A DNA stretch of 39,657 bases from Frankiales bacterium (GTDB taxonomy: Bacteria; Actinomycetota; Actinomycetes; Mycobacteriales; SCTD01). The stretch lies in the NCBI GenBank assembly GCA_025464795.1, contig JAODNB010000031.1:1-39657 (forward strand). Reading direction: 5' to 3'. The position numbers were made by a program, and so were the translations under genes. Of this stretch, positions 22,423-29,847 are shown piece after piece. The notes below the pieces were generated by a model that saw only the letters and a program-made list of their open reading frames with translations, had not been told where the DNA came from and did not search any database. Every line of letters begins with the position of its first letter. Position 1 is the stretch's first letter.

Positions 22423-24783
22423 ATGGCGCAGGAAGGACGACTGTTCTCCCGGGCTGCGGAGAAGCCGTACAAGCGCCGGCCGGCCGACGCCTTCCGACTG
22501 GTCATCGCGGTCGGCCTGGTCGCCTGGCTCTCGAGCGACTCGGGCCACAGCTCGGACCTGGCGCTCTCGGTCTTCCAGGCCGTCAACGGACTGCCGGGAG
22601 ACCTCCGGCCGCTGGCCGACTTCCTGTACGACCTGGCGACGCTGTCGAGCGTGGCAGTCGTGGCCGTCGCTGCTCTGGGCGCCCGGCGCTGGCGGCTGGC
22701 GCTCGACCTTCTGCTCGCAGGCGCTCTCGCCTGGCTCGTCGCGAGAGGCCTGGGTCTGGTCCTCGCGGACGGGTTCCGGCGGGGCCTCAGCGCCACCATC
22801 CGCTCGCGTGGTTCCGAGGCGTTCCCGGACGTGCCCCTGTCGGTCGTGGTCGCCGTGGCCGCCACGGCAGCCCCCTACCTCGGGCGACCCGTCCGCTGGC
22901 TGTGCGGCTCCCTGGCAGGACTGCTGGTGCCCGTGGAGATGTATCTCGGCACGTCGCTCCCCAAGGCTCTCGGCTGCGCGGTGGCCGTCGGCGTTGCCTC
23001 GGCTGCCTGCACCCATCTGAGCTTCGGCTCCCCCGCCGGCCGACCGACCTTCTCGCAGGTCCAGCAGGCGCTCCACGACCTCGGCGTGGTCGCTGCGCAC
23101 AACGTGCGACTGGCCTCGGTGCAGCCCGCTGAGCACACGATGATGCTCGCCGACGACGCCGACGCCCGGCTGGTCATCAAGGTGCTGGGTCGGGACGAGC
23201 GGGATGCCCAGCGGCTGGCCAAGCTCTGGCGGTTCCTGGTGTACCGAGACTCGGGCCCGACGCTGTTCCTCACCCGCTTGCAGGAGGTCGAGCACCAGGC
23301 CTACGTGATGCTGCTCGCCCAGCAGTCCGGTGTGCGTACGGCGCCCCTGGTCGTGGCCGGGGCAGGCGGGCCCAGCACTGTCCTGCTCGCGGAGCGGGAG
23401 GTCCCGGGGACGGTGCTGTCCGAGCTGCCCGAGTCAGAGCTCAGCGACGCAGTCCTGACCGACCTGTGGCTGCAGGTCGGTCAGCTCCACCACAGCCGGA
23501 TCGCCCACGGCAGGCTCACCACGCGCGAGGTCGTGGTGGACGCCGGCCGTTGCACCCTGGTCGGCTTCGGGCGCGCCGAAGCGGCGACGACCGCGGAGCA
23601 GCGGGCCTCGGACACCGCTGAGCTGCTCGCGACGACCTCGGCCCTGGTCGGTCAGGAGCGGGCACTGGCGGGCGCCCTGGGGCTCGGCGCCGCCGAGCTG
23701 GCAGCCGCCCTGCCGCTGCTGCAACCTGCCGCGCTCAGCCGGGCTGCGCGACAGCTCGTCGGGCGCTCCGGGTCGGACCTGGAGGAGCACCTGCAGGCGC
23801 TGCGCGAGCAGGCTGCCGTGGCCGTCGGCGAGCCGGTGCCCGACCTCGAGAGGCTGCGACGGGTCAGCGGCCCCACCGCGGCCCTCGCCGCGAGCCTGGT
23901 CGTCGGAGTCGGTGCCCTGCTCACCGTCGTCGGGGACCCGTCGAGCCTCGCCCACCTGGTCCGAAGGGCCCGGCCCGGGCCACTGGTCGGGGCTGTTGCC
24001 CTGTCTCTGGCCAGCAACGTCGGGTTCGCCCTCGCACTCGCTGGTTCGACCCGCAAGCGCCTGCCCTTCTGGCCGAACCTGAAGGTCCAGGTCGCCGGCG
24101 CCTTCTCGAACATCGCCTTCCCGCTCGGCAGCCAGGCCCTGCAGATCCGCTTCCTGCAGAAGCAGGGCCTGTCCGGCGCCGCGGCCGTCGCCGGTGGCGG
24201 GGTCGTGAACCTGCTGGGAGGCACCGCCGCGCAGGTGGGCCTGCTCGCCCTCGCGGTTGAGGCGTCGCCCGGCCGGGTCGACGTCGGCGAGATCCCCGCC
24301 GGGGCCATCAGCCGCACCCTGGAGATCGGAACGGTGCTGGTGCTCGTCGTGTCCCTGCTCGTCCTGACGGTCCCGAGCCTGCGGCACCGCGTCCTTCCGC
24401 CGTTCACCCGGGGCGCCCAGGCTCTGCTGGACGTCGCCCGAAGTCCCCGTCAGCTCTCCCTTCTTCTCGGCGGGTCGGTCCTGGCCTACGTGCTCAGCAG
24501 CGCGGCGCTGTCCGCGACACTGCTGGCGTTCGGGCAGACCCTCCCGATCTCGGAGGTCATCGCGGTCAGCGTCGGCGTGACCCTGGTCGCCGCCCTGGTG
24601 CCACTACCGGGCGGGGGTGGTGCCGTCGCGACGGTGGGCCTCTCGGGTGCCCTGATCAGCCTCGGGGTCCCGCGCTCGGAAGCGGTGGCCACGGCTCTGA
24701 TGAACCCGATCGTCGCCCAGTACGCCACGGCTGTGCCGGGATGGATCGCCCTTCGCTCGCTGCTCAAGCGCGGCGACCTGTAG
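22423..24783 (+). CDS. Membrane protein: degenerate kinase-like domain fused to a flippase-like (LPG_synthase_TM) domain
   Basis: A 786-residue protein in three parts. Residues about 25-205 hold several membrane helices. Residues about 215-480 resemble an aminoglycoside/lipopolysaccharide-kinase fold: 'DARLVIKVLG' supplies a beta-3 Lys (Lys253). However, the catalytic loop reads HGRLTTREVVVD (from His362), where HGDLxxxN would be expected, and the metal-binding DFG reads GFG (381-383). Residues about 485-780 hold eight or so helices with 'SNIAFPLGSQALQIRFLQKQG' and 'LVPLPGGGGAVATVGLSGALISLG', typical of the lysylphosphatidylglycerol synthase membrane domain (UPF0104), related to MprF flippases. 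Likely role: moving or sensing a lipid-linked molecule, with the central domain binding rather than phosphorylating. It stands alone and abuts the convergent hydrolase with zero gap. Confidence 0.75.
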   Translation: MAQEGRLFSRAAEKPYKRRPADAFRLVIAVGLVAWLSSDSGHSSDLALSVFQAVNGLPGDLRPLADFLYDLATLSSVAVVAVAALGARRWRLALDLLLAGALAWLVARGLGLVLADGFRRGLSATIRSRGSEAFPDVPLSVVVAVAATAAPYLGRPVRWLCGSLAGLLVPVEMYLGTSLPKALGCAVAVGVASAACTHLSFGSPAGRPTFSQVQQALHDLGVVAAHNVRLASVQPAEHTMMLADDADARLVIKVLGRDERDAQRLAKLWRFLVYRDSGPTLFLTRLQEVEHQAYVMLLAQQSGVRTAPLVVAGAGGPSTVLLAEREVPGTVLSELPESELSDAVLTDLWLQVGQLHHSRIAHGRLTTREVVVDAGRCTLVGFGRAEAATTAEQRASDTAELLATTSALVGQERALAGALGLGAAELAAALPLLQPAALSRAARQLVGRSGSDLEEHLQALREQAAVAVGEPVPDLERLRRVSGPTAALAASLVVGVGALLTVVGDPSSLAHLVRRARPGPLVGAVALSLASNVGFALALAGSTRKRLPFWPNLKVQVAGAFSNIAFPLGSQALQIRFLQKQGLSGAAAVAGGGVVNLLGGTAAQVGLLALAVEASPGRVDVGEIPAGAISRTLEIGTVLVLVVSLLVLTVPSLRHRVLPPFTRGAQALLDVARSPRQLSLLLGGSVLAYVLSSAALSATLLAFGQTLPISEVIAVSVGVTLVAALVPLPGGGGAVATVGLSGALISLGVPRSEAVATALMNPIVAQYATAVPGWIALRSLLKRGDL

Positions 24784-25929
24784 TCAGCGAACCAGCGCTG
24801 CTGCGACCGCGGCCCAGCCCTGAGGGATCGCGCCGAGACCAGCGCCCGTCTCTGCGTTCCGGTACTCAGCGAAGCCCGACGCGAGGACGCCCCGCGCGCT
24901 CGCTCGCGTGACCTGCTCGACGACCTCGTGCCGGTCCCATCGACGGGCAGCGACCGCGATCATGTAGTCCAGCTGCGGCCACGCCGGCCCCCGCCAGTAG
25001 GCGCTGGGGTCGTAGCGCGGGTGGTCCGGCGGCAGGAACGCGACCCCGTGCGAGGCCCCGAACCTCGAAGGGTCAGCCACCTGGTCCAGGACGCGGTGCG
25101 CCTTCTCGGCATCGGAGCTGCACAGGGCGCCGAGAGCTCCGTCCAGGGTCGGGATGCGCACCGACTCGCCACCGCCCACGAGGGCGTGGTCCACCCACAG
25201 CCCCTGGTCGTCGTCCCAGAGGTGCGTGTCGATCGCCGTGGCCAGGTCCTGCGCCCGGCCTTCCCAGACCGCGTCACCGGTGAGCGCGAACAGCTCCGCC
25301 GCAGCATGGGAGGCGAAGGCGTTGAAGGCCGACGGGGCGCAGACGAAGGCGCTCGACCCGACGGCGGCACCGAGCTCGTCGTAGCCGGTCGACGGCACCA
25401 GCCCCCGGTCCCACGCGCTGAAGGCCGCGTGGTCGTAGGTGGTCGTGCCCACCCAGTCGTCCCACCGCGGGGAGTCGTCCGAGCCGGACTCCCACGGATG
25501 GACGATCGCGAGCAGCCCCTGGGGCGTCAGCCGGGAGCGCCACAACCAGTCCAGGCCGGCCGCAGCCCTCGCGACGACATCGGGCGGGAGCGGAAGTCCG
25601 CCATCTCGGATGCAGCGCGCGGCGTGCGCGTAGATCGGCGGCTGCGTGAAGGAGGACCTGTCGGGGAGCGGCCCCCTGCCGGCCGAAGGCCCGAGGTAGC
25701 GCATGTGTGGCACGAACCCGCTCGCGAGTGCTCCTGAGAGGCAGCTCGCGAGCTCGCGTCCGGCGCGGTCGTCCCCGAGCGCGGCCCAGGCGATCGCGTG
25801 GAAGCACGAGTCCCACAACCACTGGTGCGGGTACACGATCGGGTTCGGCGGGCAGAAGCCGTCCTGCTCGCGCCAGGAGCTCTCCAGGACCCGTCTTGCC
25901 CCGTCCCTGACCTCGTCGCCGGAGACCAT
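24784..25929 (-). CDS. GH63-like (alpha/alpha)6-barrel glycoside hydrolase
   Basis: A 381-residue protein of the mannosylglycerate/glucosylglycerate hydrolase type. 'YPHQWLWDSCFHAIAWAALG' (about 29-48, with the usual WDS), 'FVPHMRYLG', 'SSFTQPPIYAHAA' and 'HPWESGSDDSPRWDDW' (about 144-159, acidic active-site residues) are followed by 'YWRGPAWPQLDYMIAVA' near the end. Family knowledge: relatives release sugar from compatible solutes such as glucosylglycerate or from alpha-glucosides. The ATG shares one base with the SDR stop (TGATG), making it the third gene of the kstD operon; that is an odd place for a sugar hydrolase. The longer upstream frame lacks a good start. No signal peptide, so cytoplasmic. 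Confidence 0.8.
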   Translation of the reverse strand: MVSGDEVRDGARRVLESSWREQDGFCPPNPIVYPHQWLWDSCFHAIAWAALGDDRAGRELASCLSGALASGFVPHMRYLGPSAGRGPLPDRSSFTQPPIYAHAARCIRDGGLPLPPDVVARAAAGLDWLWRSRLTPQGLLAIVHPWESGSDDSPRWDDWVGTTTYDHAAFSAWDRGLVPSTGYDELGAAVGSSAFVCAPSAFNAFASHAAAELFALTGDAVWEGRAQDLATAIDTHLWDDDQGLWVDHALVGGGESVRIPTLDGALGALCSSDAEKAHRVLDQVADPSRFGASHGVAFLPPDHPRYDPSAYWRGPAWPQLDYMIAVAARRWDRHEVVEQVTRASARGVLASGFAEYRNAETGAGLGAIPQGWAAVAAALVR

Positions 25930-26768
25930 CAGAGCCCGAAGCGCGGGTCGTCCCCGACCCCGGCGAACAGCGAGTAGTCGGGACCGCGGCGCAGGTGGTG
26001 GCCACCGTCCACGTTGATCACCTGACCGGTGATCCACCGGGCCTCAGCACCGGACAGGAACCGCACGAGGTCGCCGACGTCCTCAGGCTCCCCCACGCCC
26101 TCGAGCGGCGTGTTCTCCAGGTAGGACTGGAAGACCGGGCTGTCGCGGGGTACGAGCTCCATGAGCTCTGTTGCCGTGAAGCCGGGCCGAACGACGTTCG
26201 CGCGGACGCCGGCGGGCCCGTACTCGTCGGCCATGTTCCGGACGAGCTCCTCGATCGCCGCCTTCGAGACCGGGTACGCGCCGAACCAGCGGTGCGTGAC
26301 GTGCCCGGCGAGCGAGGAGACAGCCACGAAGGAGCCCCGGCTTCGGATGAGGTGCGGTGCGGCGTGCTTGGCCGCGAGCATCGTGCCCAGCACGTTGAGG
26401 TGCAGCACGCGGGTGAACTCGGCGAGGTCCTGCACGTGCACCGGCCCGAGCATCCCGCCACCGCCCGCGTTGGCCACGACCGTGTCCAGGCGGTCGCGCA
26501 CGGCGGCCGCCGCAGCCACCGCCTCGGCCACGGAGGCCTCGTCGGTCACGTCTGCGACGACGTACGAGGCAGTCCCCCCGCAGCCGGCGACCTTCTCGAG
26601 CCGGGCGACGCCGTCCTCCAGGGTGCCGAGGGTGCGGCCGCAGATGGTCACGTGGGCGCCGTCGGCGATGAGGGCGGCAGCGCTCGCGAAGCCGATGCCG
26701 GTGCCACCTCCGGTGACGAGGGCCGCCGTCCCCTCGAGGCCGCCTGCAGGTCGTCGGTTCCCAGTCAT
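25929..26768 (-). CDS. Short-chain dehydrogenase/reductase in the kstD operon
   Basis: A 279-residue SDR. 'ALVTGGGTGIGFASAAAL' and 'VVANAGGGG', a catalytic serine in 'VAVSSLAGH' and 'AYPVSKAAIEEL' (Tyr/Lys) are all present. 'ICGRTLGTLE' after beta-2 has an Arg suited to NADP(H). The C-terminus is extended past 'INVDGGHHLRRGPDYS' by about 17 residues (to 'DDPRFGL'). The ATG overlaps the KstD stop by four bases (ATGA). Its position right behind a ketosteroid dehydrogenase suggests a hydroxysteroid or hydroxyacyl-CoA substrate, but the sequence does not prove this. Confidence 0.85.
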   Translation of the reverse strand: MTGNRRPAGGLEGTAALVTGGGTGIGFASAAALIADGAHVTICGRTLGTLEDGVARLEKVAGCGGTASYVVADVTDEASVAEAVAAAAAVRDRLDTVVANAGGGGMLGPVHVQDLAEFTRVLHLNVLGTMLAAKHAAPHLIRSRGSFVAVSSLAGHVTHRWFGAYPVSKAAIEELVRNMADEYGPAGVRANVVRPGFTATELMELVPRDSPVFQSYLENTPLEGVGEPEDVGDLVRFLSGAEARWITGQVINVDGGHHLRRGPDYSLFAGVGDDPRFGL

Positions 26769-28315
26769 GTCTCCACCATCGTGTCGGCTGCCGCCATGGC
26801 GAACGCCATGCCGGGGGTGATGCAGGACCCGGGGCCCGGGTAGGTGTGGCCCATCACGGACGCGGCGGTGTTGCCGACCGCGAAGAGGCCGCCGATGACC
26901 GAGCCGTCCTCCCGGAGGACGCGCGCGCGGTCGTCGGTCACGAGTCCGCCCTTGGTGCCGAGGTCGCCCAGGACGACAGGTGCGGCGAAGAAGGGACCGT
27001 CGTCGACAGGCGCGAGCGACGGGTTGGGGAACTCGTGGCTCGTCGGTGCCAGGCCGCCGTACGACAGGAAGACCGCCAGCAGCTGGCGCTCGAAGCTGCC
27101 CTCGCTGCCACGACCGAAGTCCTCATCGACGCCCTTGTGCGCCAACGCGTTCCAGCGCGACGTGGTCTCGACCAGCCCCGGGATGCCGAGGCCCTCGATC
27201 GTCTCGGAACGTCGCAAGCAGCCCGCCTCCACCCAGGGAGTCGGATCCTGATCAGGTCGCAGACCGGCGAAGCCGTACCGCGACAGGCCGCGGGCGTCGA
27301 AGACCTGGTAGCTGGGGAGCCGCTCGGGAAAGAGGCGCATGTGCTGGCCGTACTCGTTGTAGGCCATGCCCTCGTTGCCCCACCGCTGCCCGTTCTGGTC
27401 GACCACGAAGCCCAGCGGTGCGATCCGGTCCCACAGCAGGAACGAGGGCCCGTCGGGGCGCTGGAACGCCGGGGTCCACCAGGCGTCCTCGAGCAGGTCC
27501 GTCGCTGCGCCGAGCCCCAGTCCGACGCGGTGACCGTCCCCGGTGTTGCCGGCGACACCAAGGGACCACCTGCCCTCGCGAACGAACGGCAGCTGGTGCT
27601 CAGCTCGCATCGCAGGGTTGTGCTCGAACCCGCCGGTCGCGAGCAGAACGCCTGCAGGCGAGGAGATCTCACCCCGCTCGCTGACCACACCGACGACGCG
27701 GCCTTCCTCGACGACCAGCTCCAGGAGGGCGCACGACGTCCAGATCTCGACCCCCGCCTCAGCGCAGGCGAGGAGCAGCTGTCCGACCAGCGCTCGCCCA
27801 CCCACGAGCAGACCCCCAAGGTCGTACGCAGGCATCGGTGGGCCGCCGTCGCCGCAGGGCAGCTTCTGGCGAAGCGGCCACAGGACGGTCGCGGCGACGT
27901 CGGGCTTGACGGTCTTCGGAGCGATGGCACGGCCGTCGATCCGACCCCCGGGCTGGTCGGGCGCGTAGTCGGGAAAGCCCTGCAACCGGGCGAAGCGCAC
28001 CCCGAGCGTCGCCAGCCAGTCGACCACGGCGACGGCCCCGTTCAGGAACGCCTGCTGCTTCCACCGTGGCGTGCGCTCCCCCACGGTCGAGTCCAGGTAG
28101 GTCTGCGCGTCCTCGAGGGAGTCCGCCATGCCCGCCTGCTGCAACCACGTGTTCGTCGGTGCCCACAGGCCGCCGCCGGTCAGGGCGGCGGTTCCTCCGA
28201 CGACGTCGTCCTTCTCCAGCACGAGCACCCGCAGGCCCCGGGTCGCTGCGCGGAGCGCCCCCGTCAGCCCGGCGGCTCCTGTCCCGACGACGACGACGTC
28301 GACGTCGGCTCTCAC
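26765..28315 (-). CDS. kstD: 3-Ketosteroid delta1-dehydrogenase (KstD-type)
   Basis: About 516 residues from the GTG at 28315. The N-terminal FAD loop is GTGAAG (Gly11, 13, 16), with Glu34 for the ribose. The four catalytic positions known from Rhodococcus KstD1 (Tyr119, Tyr318, Tyr487, Gly491) have counterparts at nearly the same spacing: Tyr117 in 'FPDYAPD', Tyr319 in 'MAYNEYG', and Tyr492 plus Gly496 in 'GHTYPGPG'. Family knowledge: KstD introduces the C1-C2 double bond in ring A of 3-ketosteroids, needed for ring opening. First gene of a leftward operon with an SDR and a GH63-like gene; a minus-strand TAGCGT lies 8 nt before the GTG. A KstR2-type operator is 58 bp upstream. A related 3-oxo-steroid or fumarate-reductase-like activity cannot be excluded. 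Confidence 0.8.
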   Translation of the reverse strand: MRADVDVVVVGTGAAGLTGALRAATRGLRVLVLEKDDVVGGTAALTGGGLWAPTNTWLQQAGMADSLEDAQTYLDSTVGERTPRWKQQAFLNGAVAVVDWLATLGVRFARLQGFPDYAPDQPGGRIDGRAIAPKTVKPDVAATVLWPLRQKLPCGDGGPPMPAYDLGGLLVGGRALVGQLLLACAEAGVEIWTSCALLELVVEEGRVVGVVSERGEISSPAGVLLATGGFEHNPAMRAEHQLPFVREGRWSLGVAGNTGDGHRVGLGLGAATDLLEDAWWTPAFQRPDGPSFLLWDRIAPLGFVVDQNGQRWGNEGMAYNEYGQHMRLFPERLPSYQVFDARGLSRYGFAGLRPDQDPTPWVEAGCLRRSETIEGLGIPGLVETTSRWNALAHKGVDEDFGRGSEGSFERQLLAVFLSYGGLAPTSHEFPNPSLAPVDDGPFFAAPVVLGDLGTKGGLVTDDRARVLREDGSVIGGLFAVGNTAASVMGHTYPGPGSCITPGMAFAMAAADTMVET

Positions 28316-28323
28316 GTCTCGGG

Positions 28324-28329
28324 ACGCTA
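28324..28329 (-). promoter_or_regulatory. -10 box of the kstD operon (near-leaderless)
   Basis: On the minus strand TAGCGT lies 8 nt before the GTG at 28315, with no ribosome site between. Confidence 0.4.
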
Positions 28330-28372
28330 CGCACGGCCCCCACCGTTGTAAAGACGGCGCACTGGGCGAGGA

Positions 28373-28386
28373 ACCAAGCGCTTGAT
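28373..28386. promoter_or_regulatory. KstR2-type operator
   Basis: ACCAAGCGCTTGAT matches every fixed base of AnCAAGnnCTTGnT, the operator consensus of KstR2, the TetR repressor of the lower (rings C/D) part of cholesterol breakdown. Its core CAAGCGCTTG is a perfect 10-bp palindrome. It shares its last base with the -10 box of the rightward FAD gene and lies in the gap between two divergent ketosteroid-dehydrogenase-like genes, so it can repress at least the rightward one directly. Confidence 0.7.
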
Positions 28387-28391
28387 AGGTT
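28386..28391 (+). promoter_or_regulatory. -10 box of a leaderless promoter (delta4-KSTD-like gene)
   Basis: TAGGTT ends 7 nt before the ATG at 28399, without a Shine-Dalgarno sequence. The KstR2-type box ends on its first base. Confidence 0.5.
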
Positions 28392-28398
28392 CCGCGAC

Positions 28399-29847
28399 AT
28401 GAGCCTCGAGATCCCCGCACCCGTCGATGCGGCGACCGTCACCGAGTGGACGGACGAGGTCGACGTGCTCGTCATCGGCTTCGGCATCGCGGGGGGTTGC
28501 GCTGCCGTCGAGGCCGCCGCCACCGGCGCGAACGTGCTCGTGCTCGAACGCGCCGCAGTGACCGGTGGCACGAGTGCCCTGGCCGGCGGCCACTTCTACC
28601 TCGGCGGCGGCACCGTCGTGCAGAAGGCGACCGGCCACGACGACTCCGCCGACGAGATGTTCGCCTACCTGATGTCCGTCACTCCTCACCCCGAGGAGGA
28701 CAAGATCCGCGACTACTGCGAAGGCAGCGTCGAGCACTGCGACTGGCTCGAGTCCCTCGGGTTCGAGTTCGAGCGCAGCTACTACCCCGAGAAGGCGGTG
28801 ATCCAGCCCGGCACCGAGGGCCTGATGTTCACCGGCAACGAGAAGTGCTGGCCGCACCTCGACCTGGCCAAGCCCGCGCCACGGGGCCACAAGGTGCCGG
28901 TTCCCGGTGACACCCAGGGCGCGGCGCTGGTCACCGGTCTGCTGACCGAGCGCGCGAAGGAGCTGGGCGTCGAGATCCGCTTCGAGACGGGCGCGGTGCA
29001 GCTGGTCGTCGAGGACGAGCGCGTCGTGGGCGTCGCCTGGCAGCACTTCGAGGAGCGTGGCTTCATCCGGGCCCGGTCGACCGTGATCGCCGCCGGCGGT
29101 TTCGTGATGAACAAGGAGATGGTCGCCGAGTTCACGCCGTCACTGGCCAAGAAGCCGTGGACCCTCGGGAGCACCTACGACGACGGACTCGGCATCCGCA
29201 TGGGCCAGTCCGTCGGCGGTGAGGCCCTGCACATGAGGGAGGCCTTCATCACGGCCCCGGTCTACCCGCCCTCCCGCCTGCTCACAGGGATCATCGTCAA
29301 CAAGCAGGGGAAGCGCTTCGTCAGCGAGGACAGCTATCACTCGCGCACCTCCGGGCACGTCATGGAGCAGACCGACCAGGCTGCCTACCTCATCGTGGAC
29401 AGCGAGCACATCGAGCACCCGGTCTTCCAGCTCACCCCGTTCATCGACGGGTGGGAGACGATCGCCGAGATGGAGGTCGCGCTCGGCATCCCCTCCGGCG
29501 CCCTGGACAAGACGCTCGCCGACTACAACGAGCACGCCCACCGCGGAGAGGACCCCGAGCTGCACAAGCAGCCGCCGTTCGTCGAGCCGCAGGACGTGGG
29601 GCCGTGGGGTGCGTACGACCTGACTCTGGGCAAGGCGCTCTACGCCGGCTTCACCCTCGGCGGCCTGCGCTGCACCAGGCACGGGCAGGTGCAGCGGGCC
29701 GACGGCTCGATCATCGAGGGCGTGTACGCCGCCGGCGCGTGCGCCGCCAACATCGCCCAGGACGGCAAGGGCTACAGCAGCGGCACGCAGCTCGGCGAGG
29801 GGTCGTTCTTCGGACGTCGCGCGGGCCGTCACGCAGCTTCCGGCTGA
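28399..29847 (+). CDS. FAD-dependent dehydrogenase resembling 3-ketosteroid delta4-(5alpha)-dehydrogenase
   Basis: A 482-residue flavoprotein of the fumarate-reductase/KstD superfamily. FAD loop GFGIAG (27-32) in 'VDVLVIGFGIAGGCAA', 'TGGTSALAGGHFYLGGG' (about 54-70) and a C-terminal 'GVYAAGACAANIAQDGKGYSSGTQLGEG'. It lacks the Y-P-G-P-G of KstD. It does have Tyr313 ('EDSYHSR'), Tyr459 and Ser461 ('GYSSG'), which fall at the spacing of Tyr319, Tyr466 and Ser468 of the delta4-(5alpha)-dehydrogenase of Rhodococcus jostii as I remember them. That enzyme makes the 4-ene from 5alpha-3-ketosteroids. Single gene, leaderless, with a KstR2-type box abutting its -10. The 3' end overlaps the convergent patatin gene by 19 bp. 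A different ketosteroid or urocanate-like substrate is possible. Confidence 0.75.
   Translation: MSLEIPAPVDAATVTEWTDEVDVLVIGFGIAGGCAAVEAAATGANVLVLERAAVTGGTSALAGGHFYLGGGTVVQKATGHDDSADEMFAYLMSVTPHPEEDKIRDYCEGSVEHCDWLESLGFEFERSYYPEKAVIQPGTEGLMFTGNEKCWPHLDLAKPAPRGHKVPVPGDTQGAALVTGLLTERAKELGVEIRFETGAVQLVVEDERVVGVAWQHFEERGFIRARSTVIAAGGFVMNKEMVAEFTPSLAKKPWTLGSTYDDGLGIRMGQSVGGEALHMREAFITAPVYPPSRLLTGIIVNKQGKRFVSEDSYHSRTSGHVMEQTDQAAYLIVDSEHIEHPVFQLTPFIDGWETIAEMEVALGIPSGALDKTLADYNEHAHRGEDPELHKQPPFVEPQDVGPWGAYDLTLGKALYAGFTLGGLRCTRHGQVQRADGSIIEGVYAAGACAANIAQDGKGYSSGTQLGEGSFFGRRAGRHAASG

Noticed and set aside
26846..28351. Long open frame (about 500 codons) on the plus strand opposite kstD
   Set aside because: Its translation is Arg/Pro/Gly-rich with no recognisable motif. 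The opposite strand carries a KstD with all catalytic residues. This is a typical high-GC shadow frame.
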